Below, one piece after another: positions 35,658-41,662 of a DNA stretch of 41,662 nucleotides. How positions within the stretch are numbered: the stretch's first letter is position 1; each line of letters opens with the position of its first letter. The notes beneath the pieces are model-generated. The model was given only the letters and a program-made list of their open reading frames with translations. It made no database searches and was not told the DNA's origin. The position numbers were made by a program, and so were the translations under genes. The stretch lies in contig JAHJOQ010000009.1 in NCBI GenBank assembly GCA_018820315.1, positions 1 through 41,662 on the forward strand. Direction: 5' to 3'. The stretch comes from Candidatus Zixiibacteriota bacterium. Lineage in GTDB: Bacteria; Zixibacteria; MSB-5A5; JAABVY01; JAHJOQ01.

Positions 35658-36494
35658 TCAGTCTATTCTCCTGACCACCGACTCTATGAGCCGTGTCAAG
35701 TTTGGTTCAGCTTCCCTGGCTGTTCCCAGTATTTCATCGACGCTCACAGCCTTCATCGCATCAGGAACACCCATGTCGGTTACAATCGAAAAACCAAGTA
35801 CTCTCGTTCCCTGGTGCCGAGCTGCAATCACCTCCGGAACCGTGGACATGCCGACAACATCAGCCCCGATGATTCTCAAATATCTATACTCGGCAGCGGT
35901 CTCTAAGTTCGGTCCCGTCACTGCCGCGTAGATGCCTTTGCTCAGCTTTATTTTCTCGTCTCTCGCACAATCTTCGGCCAATCTTGCAAGATCCTTATCG
36001 TAGCAGTTGAACATATCCGGAAAGCGGCTCCCTATGTTGTCATGATTCACGCCTATCAGCGGACTGCCACCTAGAAGGTTTATGTGATCGGTTATCAGGA
36101 CGATCTCGCCAAGTTCGAACTGCGGGTTAAGACCGCCGCTTGCATTGGAGACGACCAGCGTCTTGACGCCAAGAGCTCTCAGCACACGGACGGGATATGA
36201 AACCTGCTGGATTGTATAGCCTTCATAAACGTGAAATCTGCCCTGCATGGCGATGACCTTCTTGCCTGCGAGCTGCCCGAAAATCAGCCTGCCTGCATGA
36301 AATTCCACGGTCGAAACCGGAAAATGGCTGATGTCCTCATACGATACGGATGCAGATTCATCAATTCTGTCGGCAAGAGTGCCGAGTCCGGTGCCGAGTA
36401 TAATTCCGACTTCCGCCGTGAAATCGGTCTGCTTCCTTATATCCGCAACGCTGCGCTCTATCTGGTTCATCAGTTCGCTCATAGCTGCGCTCAA
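35658..36494 (-). CDS. punA: purine-nucleoside phosphorylase (PunA type)
   Basis: This 278-residue enzyme belongs to the trimeric PNP/MTAP family, which splits purine nucleosides with phosphate. Motifs: VGIILGTGLGTLA near 27-39, the phosphate-site MQGRFHVYEGY, SNASGGLNPQFELGEIV, and the purine-site segment PNLETAAEYRYLRIIGADVV then GMSTVPEVIAARH. The asparagine/glutamate set of the purine pocket looks intact. The ATG overlaps the stop of the yggS-family gene by 4 nt (ATGA), a sign of coupled translation. A methylthioadenosine phosphorylase is the main alternative; the GMSTVPE form favours PNP. Confidence 0.95.
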   Translation of the reverse strand: MSAAMSELMNQIERSVADIRKQTDFTAEVGIILGTGLGTLADRIDESASVSYEDISHFPVSTVEFHAGRLIFGQLAGKKVIAMQGRFHVYEGYTIQQVSYPVRVLRALGVKTLVVSNASGGLNPQFELGEIVLITDHINLLGGSPLIGVNHDNIGSRFPDMFNCYDKDLARLAEDCARDEKIKLSKGIYAAVTGPNLETAAEYRYLRIIGADVVGMSTVPEVIAARHQGTRVLGFSIVTDMGVPDAMKAVSVDEILGTAREAEPNLTRLIESVVRRID

Positions 36495-37180
36495 GCTCTC
36501 GATCCGAAAAGTGAAGTTCCTATCCTGACCATATTGCTGCCTTCCTCAACGGCGATCTGATAGTCCCCGCTCATTCCCATCGATAGGTACGACATTTCGA
36601 CATTGGACAATGCATTCTCTTTGACTTTGTCGAACAGTGCCTTCGTGAGCCTGAAACTATGCCTTATCCTTGTCTCATCTTCAGTGAGCGGCCCGATTGT
36701 CATCAATCCCCTGAGTCGCAGATTATCCAGTTTCCCGATGTTGTCAACCATTTGCATCACATCATCAGGATCGATCCCGAATTTGGTCTCTTCGCCTGAG
36801 GAGTCAACCTGCAACAGAATGTCTACCGGTGTTGTAGCCTTAGCATTAATGGCTTCCGCAAGTTCGTATGAATCCACAGATTGTATCATATCGTACAATT
36901 CTATCGCCTTGCCTATCTTGTTTTTCTGCAAATGACCTATCAAGTGCCATCTGCAGGAGGCTTTCACAGCCGGTTTCTTGGTCGCGCTCTCCTGCACTCT
37001 GCTCTCCCCGATGTCGGTCAAACCGGCCGCTACAGCTGCATCGACCGCCTCAGCTGGAAACTTCTTAGTGACGGCAATGATAGTCACAGTTGACCCCGTC
37101 CTGCCGACCTTCTCCAGGCATTCAGCGATGTCGCACCGTATCCGCGCGACATTCTCCATCAGTTCATCATACGCGACCAT
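36491..37180 (-). CDS. YggS/PLPBP-family pyridoxal phosphate homeostasis protein
   Basis: This 229-residue PLP-binding TIM-barrel protein is predicted to buffer pyridoxal phosphate and affect amino-acid balance. Motifs: IIAVTKKFP with the PLP lysine near 39, GESRVQE, WHLIGHLQKNKIGKAIE, QVDSSGEETKFGI, LRGLMTIGP, and the C-terminal LSMGMSGDYQIAVEEGSNMV then RIGTSLFG. The ATG at 37180 begins where homologues begin; the longer TTG-initiated reading to 37222 adds an unlikely 14 residues. It leads the yggS-punA-ileS-zinc finger-lspA-rluD run. Confidence 0.94.
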   Translation of the reverse strand: MVAYDELMENVARIRCDIAECLEKVGRTGSTVTIIAVTKKFPAEAVDAAVAAGLTDIGESRVQESATKKPAVKASCRWHLIGHLQKNKIGKAIELYDMIQSVDSYELAEAINAKATTPVDILLQVDSSGEETKFGIDPDDVMQMVDNIGKLDNLRLRGLMTIGPLTEDETRIRHSFRLTKALFDKVKENALSNVEMSYLSMGMSGDYQIAVEEGSNMVRIGTSLFGSRA

Positions 37181-37708
37181 GAAGCCTATGAAAATAATCC
37201 AATAGCGCTGGTATGGCAACAAATATTTGCTTCGGAAGTTTGCTTCGGAAGGGAACGCGCTGCGTCACCAGGAATTCCGGCACCTATGAAGAACACACTG
37301 CAAGTCACGATCCCTCCCTGTGACCTGGAAAGCAGCGACTAGGTCCCTGCGCTAGTCAGGATGCCCCGACTTCCTGTATCTAATGCTCCCGTCTCAGAGC
37401 TGAGATCGTGTTTCCATCTCAGTCAACCGAATCGGCTGAGATTATCTTGAATATCTCGCCATCGCCATGGTCGAGAACATGAATCTCACCGCCGGCGTTC
37501 TCTCCTGGTAACGCTATTTCCACCAACAGGATGCTAATCTCTTTTGAATATTGCAGGTGCCAACAGAGTTCCGGAAATCCTGTCCTGACAACAATTCACG
37601 CCGGGGCTTACTGAGAAAAGTTCTTGCAATTTTCGATTTTTCGTGAATCATTTGAACCAATCTGCCGTCCAATGGTAAAGTGATGTAACAGATTGGAGGT
37701 TTTTCGAA
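37181..37708. other. 528-bp divergent intergenic region
   Basis: This lies between the minus-strand yggS-family gene and the plus-strand DUF6132-like gene, so it should hold both promoters. For the plus side, TTGAAC and TAAAGT near 37654-37684 with an 18-nt spacer are a weak candidate, followed by GGAGG at 37695. On the minus strand, 37595-37419 is an open frame of 58 codons that looks protein-like (it ends EIHVLDHGDGEIFKI plus a few residues) but has no ATG. It may be a gene remnant. Confidence 0.55.
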
Positions 37709-37924
37709 ATGATAATGACGGTTTTGAAGCTGGTTATGGTAGCCGCCTATGCGGGCCTTGGTTATCTATACTACTACCTGGCTGGATGCGAAGGCGTGTC
37801 CTGTCCGCTCACATCAAGTCCAGTGGCGTCAAGCGCTTACGCCGCTGCGCTCGGCACTCTGATAACATTCGGACTGGTGCCCTTATTCCGGAAAAAATCG
37901 GATGAAGAATCTGGCAAAGATTAG
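37709..37924 (+). CDS. small DUF6132-like membrane protein
   Basis: This 71-residue protein has two predicted membrane helices (VLKLVMVAAYAGLGYLYYYL and a second after residue 43). They flank a short loop with GCEGVSCPLTSSP. The Y-L-Y-Y-x-x-x-G-C ... C-P-x-T-S pattern is that of DUF6132 proteins, whose function is not established. GGAGG lies 9 nt before the ATG at 37709. The basic-acidic tail RKKSDEESGKD is probably cytoplasmic. It opens a plus-strand group of small envelope and redox-type genes. Confidence 0.85.
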   Translation: MIMTVLKLVMVAAYAGLGYLYYYLAGCEGVSCPLTSSPVASSAYAAALGTLITFGLVPLFRKKSDEESGKD

Positions 37925-37973
37925 ACTTGGCCGCCGCTGAATCGATCTTATATTAGCGCTGAGGTTTATGACA

Positions 37974-38156
37974 ATGCCGATGTTTGAGTTCAAATGCAGC
38001 AAATGCGGGCATGATTTCGAGGAGCTTGTGTTCTCAAGCACGCCGTATAGTGCACGTTGCCCGAAGTGTGATTCACCTGAAGTCGAAAAGAAAATTTCAG
38101 CATTCTCTTCCGGTGGATCTCCGAAAACCGGAGGAGGTTGCAATCCATTCGGCTGA
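37974..38156 (+). CDS. FmdB-family zinc ribbon protein
   Basis: This is a 60-residue protein beginning MPMFEFKCSKCGHDFEELV, with a second cysteine pair in RCPKCDS. Together these form the zinc ribbon typical of the FmdB putative regulatory family. The C-terminal part (SGGSPKTGGGCNPFG) is glycine-rich and looks disordered. The start at 37974 is preferred over 37968 because family members begin MPxYEY and GAGG then sits 9 nt upstream. Its function in the cell is not known; roles in regulation or metal handling have been suggested for the family. Confidence 0.88.
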   Translation: MPMFEFKCSKCGHDFEELVFSSTPYSARCPKCDSPEVEKKISAFSSGGSPKTGGGCNPFG

Positions 38157-38196
38157 GGAACGGGTTAGACTCCGGCGGTCGCCGGACTGGAAAACC

Positions 38197-38802
38197 ATGA
38201 AACAACCACTCGCGACATTCATAATTCTCGGTCTTCTGCTCATGATTCATTCATGTGGAGAGAGTTCTGATACTGCAAAGACGAGTGAACAGAGTTCGGT
38301 GACTACTGCCGACAATCCTGAGAATCGAGCACCGAAGCTCAAAATCGGGGAACCTGAAGTTCGCGATTATATCAAATGGTATGACTACGATGAGGGAATC
38401 GAGAAGCTTACCGGAACGACTAAGTACGGGATACTCTACTTCGATACCACAGACTGCGGTCCGTGTCGATGGATGGAAGATTCTTTGTTCAGCATTCCCG
38501 AGATCATAAAGGCCGTCAACAAAGATTTCATTGCAATCAAAGTACAAACGGGACGCAATGATACACTCCACTATCAAGGACGAGCCTTCGCCGAATCCTA
38601 TCTCAGGAAAATATTCCTGCTGTCCGGATATCCGACCACAATCTTTATAGAGGGAGCAACCAACCAAATGGTAGGTGGTCAGGCGAGCATCATGTATCCG
38701 GACCGTATGCTCAATATGATGAGCTACATGACTTCCAAGGCCTACAAGTCAATGAAGTTTGACGAGTATGTGGAGTTCAAGGAAGAACAGCAATCAGAAT
38801 AA
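38197..38802 (+). CDS. thioredoxin-fold lipoprotein
   Basis: This 201-residue protein has a lipoprotein-type signal (FIILGLLLMIHS before Cys20) and a serine/threonine-rich linker. The thioredoxin-like domain carries the redox motif C87-G-P-C90 in FDTTDCGPCRWM and a cis-proline loop GYPTTIF. It resembles the thioredoxin_7/DUF255-like group that reduces or isomerises disulfides at the cell envelope. The frame is open back to 37984, but the ATG at 38197 directly precedes the signal sequence. It may service the cysteine-rich exported proteins of this genome; this is inference. Confidence 0.88.
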   Translation: MKQPLATFIILGLLLMIHSCGESSDTAKTSEQSSVTTADNPENRAPKLKIGEPEVRDYIKWYDYDEGIEKLTGTTKYGILYFDTTDCGPCRWMEDSLFSIPEIIKAVNKDFIAIKVQTGRNDTLHYQGRAFAESYLRKIFLLSGYPTTIFIEGATNQMVGGQASIMYPDRMLNMMSYMTSKAYKSMKFDEYVEFKEEQQSE

Positions 38803-38837
38803 TATCTTGATCTGACAAACCGACGAAGGAGAACTAC

Positions 38838-39329
38838 ATGAGAGCACTGATCGCGATACTGTCAGCACTAATTTTGATGCTGATCATCGGATGTGGTGGT
38901 GCAGAGTATGTATCCCCGGAACCGGAGAAGCCTGCCGTGCCGTTTGAAGCCGCTCGTCCTGCCGGGAATATCACCTACTCGACCGGTGACACAGTCACGA
39001 CTGAAAGCGGACTGAAGTACGTGGATGTCGTTGTCGGTCTCGGATTGTCTCCTGAGAAAGGTCAGACATGCATCATGCACTATACCGGATGGCTTACTGA
39101 CGGCACCAAATTTGATTCATCTCGCGACAGAGAGCAGCCGTTTGAGTTTCCGATCGGATTCGGCCGAGTGATCAGGGGATGGGAAGAAGGCATTGCATCG
39201 ATGAAAGTCGGTGGTCGCAGAATGCTGATAATCCCTTCGAACCTCGGCTACGGTTCACAGGGTGCTCCACCAGCAATTCCGCCGAATGCGACGATTATCT
39301 TCGATGTCGCGCTGCTTGGGCTGAAATGA
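38838..39329 (+). CDS. FKBP-type peptidyl-prolyl isomerase lipoprotein
   Basis: This 163-residue protein has a lipobox LIIG before Cys19 and a proline-rich linker. The complete FKBP domain reads TESGLKYVDVVVGLGLSPEKG, HYTGWLTDGTKFDSS, FEFPIGFGRVIRGWEEGI and PSNLGYGSQGAPPAIPPN, with the aromatic pocket residues conserved. It catalyses proline isomerisation in exported proteins. GAAGGAG lies just upstream of the ATG at 38838. It follows the thioredoxin-fold lipoprotein by 35 nt, so the two are probably one transcript. Confidence 0.96.
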   Translation: MRALIAILSALILMLIIGCGGAEYVSPEPEKPAVPFEAARPAGNITYSTGDTVTTESGLKYVDVVVGLGLSPEKGQTCIMHYTGWLTDGTKFDSSRDREQPFEFPIGFGRVIRGWEEGIASMKVGGRRMLIIPSNLGYGSQGAPPAIPPNATIIFDVALLGLK

Positions 39330-39447
39330 CTGGTTCAGTCAGTGGCAGACGTATTATCTGCCGGAAAGCACTTAATATATTTCGTATCGAATCCGCAGGG
39401 GTTCGTCCTATCTGATTATCCACAAATTCCTTCAACGTCTGGAATTA

Positions 39448-39475
39448 GGTTTCTGGATCATTCAGAAACCGTTTG
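39448..39475 (+). terminator. candidate terminator downstream of the FKBP gene
   Basis: GGTTTCTG (39448-39455) pairs with CAGAAACC (39463-39470). Two further inner pairs are possible, leaving a 3-nt loop, and GTTTG follows. The T-run is short. It sits 118 nt after the FKBP stop and before the next start at 39526. Confidence 0.45.
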
Positions 39476-39525
39476 ACGCAAGTCTTCGTCGAGTGTACAT
39501 TGCTGGAAGAAAAAAAGATGTAAAT

Positions 39526-41662
39526 ATGCAGAACCAGTTCTCAGAGAATCCATCGAGGCGTGCTCTGTCGCAGGCGATTCTTGCCGCGGTCGCTATCACA
39601 TTCATATTACTCAATCCTGCCTTGCTGAGTCAGGATAGCAACTCGGGCAGCACAGTCGCAATACAATACGGCGATTTAGTCGATAAATCGGCTATCACTC
39701 ACAGCGGTGAGACCGTTGGTGAGATTATCCCGAAGCTCCCCCGGTATACAGATGAACTGAAGGGAGTGGTTCAGCAGTATCTCGAGCCATTCTCGATTCT
39801 GTGTCATGATGTGCTGCTGTCCAGAATCGGACCTGACTCTCTGCCGCTGCTCAATATTATCGCTCACTATCCGGTCGGATCTGAGCAGCCCGCCTGGGCG
39901 GCTCTCTTCCGCGAGGGACATTATCAGCTCTATTACAATAAGGATCTGATTCGCCTGTTCATCAAAGGCAGTGACCCAGCAAGCAGTTTCGAGATTCACC
40001 AGTCAGTTGTGAGACACGCAATCAGAGAAGTCATCAACAGCGAGCACACATCCATCAAGAACGTGGAGATTTATGCGTTTGAGAATGATTATGCAAAATC
40101 GGAAATACGACTCAACACAATCCCGACCAGGTTTGACGTCGACAGCATTGACCTTGCCCCAAGGCGAAAGCCCATGGATCTGGCTGGAATTGAGGAATTT
40201 CTGGATCAGGGTGTCATTCTCAAGGCAGTTGAAGTCGATGAGAATAGCGACCTGCTCTTCTATGGCAAGAAGGCGCAGCCGCAGACCATTGCAGGCTACC
40301 CGATTTCGTTATCAGATATTGCCGTGATTTACCGGTCCGTATTCCATTATGGTTACAATGCACCTTACATTAGCCTTGACAATCATGAGGACAACAGATA
40401 TGCGAAGGTCAATTTCGGCGGACACCTCGAGAATACTCGCGCCGGATACGTCGTGCTCGAAGCCGACAAGCTCTTCAAGTCGCTGAGTACCGGGCTCGAT
40501 CCCAACACGCATGAACTCATTAAGGCGAGAATTACCGAACACGTACCCGACTTTCTGACGGAGGACGAACGCCAGTTAGTCGAACAGGGTGGCATGGGCC
40601 GGACAAGAATTCGCTACTGGTTTTACCCCGATTCAATCGGAACCGTGACAGACGGCAATACAGGGGCGGTGCTTACGGATCAGTTCCTGGCAGATGCAGA
40701 ACGTATGGATGCCAATGTCGATTTGAGCAGAGCTGTCAGGGAGACGATCGACCACCTAAATGACAATTTCAGCCAGTACGAAAACGCAGAAAACACTTAC
40801 CGGGAACTAAGCAATATCGGCGGAATAATGGCGCTTGTCATCTGGGAGAGGGAGATGAACATGAACGAAAGAGTCGAACTGGACGACCTGCTCTCCGTGA
40901 GACTACCAGCGTTCTCGACTCCCGACAAAACGAAGAAAATGCTCGCAGTTACCGCCATGGCGTATCCTGACGGTGAGGTCTTGACTGACCAAAGTGTCAG
41001 AGAACGAACCAGTGTGTACCATATTTCTCATCTTCTTGATCAATGCAGCGCATCCACAACGGACGATGAGTTTCTCGAAATCGCGAATGCCTTCACCTCT
41101 GGTATTGACATTTACGATCTCGCCCCGCTCGCTTACAAAGAGATGCGAGCAGATGTGGAGCGCTACGACAGCCTGCTCGCATTGTCAGAATCGGAGGTAC
41201 AAGCGCTTGTTGCTGAGATAGACAGCATTAGGAAAACGCTGGACAGGAGCGATTCCGACGCAGTTAACCGGTTGAATGAACTGATTGACAGATACAACAT
41301 CTTGCTTGAGAGTCGCGAGCCTTATCTTTCTGCCCGCAACGAGCTGGCTGATCAACTGAACAATGCACAACTGACCCGCAGGTCTATCGCTTCGGTTGGA
41401 GGTGGAATTAGTCTCCGTCCGAGTGACTTCAAGAGAGTGACTCACAACGCCGGTGCACCGAGAGTGAAAGAAATCTCAGATTTCAAGAGCCGTGTCGAGA
41501 CTGCTGGGGGGCATGCCGTGAAGGGAGATTGGATACGTAGCGGTTCCGGCTCACGAGGGTCACCTCCCCCGGACACCCCCCCACCAACCGGACTGCCGCA
41601 CCACCCATACGGCCACCCGGATGAAGCCGATAGCCCGCAAGAAGCGATTCAGGTTTCAGCAT
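39526..41662 (+). CDS. exported protein of unknown function (partial, cut by right edge)
   Basis: An open frame starts at ATG 39526, with GGAAGA about 16 nt upstream, and runs 712 codons to the edge without a stop. The N-terminus (SQAILAAVAITFILLNPALL) is a signal peptide or membrane anchor. The next 500 residues show no motif I recognise. A helical, acidic stretch around 545-610 (YDSLLALSESEVQALVAEID and RLNELIDRYNILLESRE) is likely coiled coil. The last part is rich in glycine, serine, proline and histidine (SGSGSRGSPPPDTPPPTGLP). It lacks lipobox and dockerin, at least in the visible part. It could be a surface or periplasmic structural protein; I cannot say more. Confidence 0.85.
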   Translation, partial: MQNQFSENPSRRALSQAILAAVAITFILLNPALLSQDSNSGSTVAIQYGDLVDKSAITHSGETVGEIIPKLPRYTDELKGVVQQYLEPFSILCHDVLLSRIGPDSLPLLNIIAHYPVGSEQPAWAALFREGHYQLYYNKDLIRLFIKGSDPASSFEIHQSVVRHAIREVINSEHTSIKNVEIYAFENDYAKSEIRLNTIPTRFDVDSIDLAPRRKPMDLAGIEEFLDQGVILKAVEVDENSDLLFYGKKAQPQTIAGYPISLSDIAVIYRSVFHYGYNAPYISLDNHEDNRYAKVNFGGHLENTRAGYVVLEADKLFKSLSTGLDPNTHELIKARITEHVPDFLTEDERQLVEQGGMGRTRIRYWFYPDSIGTVTDGNTGAVLTDQFLADAERMDANVDLSRAVRETIDHLNDNFSQYENAENTYRELSNIGGIMALVIWEREMNMNERVELDDLLSVRLPAFSTPDKTKKMLAVTAMAYPDGEVLTDQSVRERTSVYHISHLLDQCSASTTDDEFLEIANAFTSGIDIYDLAPLAYKEMRADVERYDSLLALSESEVQALVAEIDSIRKTLDRSDSDAVNRLNELIDRYNILLESREPYLSARNELADQLNNAQLTRRSIASVGGGISLRPSDFKRVTHNAGAPRVKEISDFKSRVETAGGHAVKGDWIRSGSGSRGSPPPDTPPPTGLPHHPYGHPDEADSPQEAIQVSA

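Overview
The window looks like a chromosomal segment of an uncultured Gram-negative bacterium of the FCB/Zixibacteria type. Three observations suggest this. Six large secreted proteins end in near-identical dockerin pairs of the form C-G-D-A-D-G-S ... D-I-D-D-x-V-x-L-I-x-Y-I-F. There are two SurA-like periplasmic foldases and several lipoproteins. The housekeeping genes are those of a diderm. The phylum call is inference from protein style; no rRNA gene is present. Coding density is high and nearly everything from 4.0 to 37.2 kb lies on the minus strand.

Layout. 1-2.5 kb (minus): a CapK/PaaK-like adenylate-forming enzyme cut by the left edge, preceded by a DUF362 protein. 2.7-3.9 kb (plus): a membrane-tethered metallophosphoesterase. 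4.0-12.3 kb (minus): a genome-maintenance and folding operon, read in the order mfd, PPIase lipoprotein, SurA-like PPIase, S4 protein, hflX, lone receiver domain. 12.5-29.7 kb (minus): an island of six exported peptidases of four unrelated catalytic families (M28, papain C1A, gingipain C25, FTP-type HExxH metallopeptidase, then a second M28 and a second FTP-type enzyme). All six carry the same kind of tail: a roughly 105-residue beta-type module, a MAM/jelly-roll-like module, and a cysteine-containing dockerin pair. Two of them also carry thrombospondin type 3 calcium repeats. 30.4-37.2 kb (minus): yggS, punA, ileS, a DksA/TraR-type zinc finger gene, lspA and an rluD-family gene in close order. 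37.7-39.3 kb (plus): a 71-residue DUF6132-like membrane protein, an FmdB-type zinc ribbon protein, a thioredoxin-fold lipoprotein and an FKBP lipoprotein. 39.5 kb to the right edge (plus): a long exported protein I cannot assign.

The most interesting part is the peptidase island. Catalytic heads and C-terminal tails have been exchanged between neighbours: the two FTP-type metallopeptidases share heads but have different tails, and one of those tails matches the adjacent C25 enzyme. The dockerin pairs carry four conserved cysteines not found in classical cellulosomal dockerins. No cohesin or scaffoldin gene is visible here, so the partner, if any, lies elsewhere. The working hypothesis is a calcium- and disulfide-stabilised extracellular proteolytic system built on a common docking or sorting tail. 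The periplasmic foldases (two parvulins, FKBP, thioredoxin-like lipoprotein) encoded nearby would suit the folding of such cysteine-rich cargo, but that link is inference.
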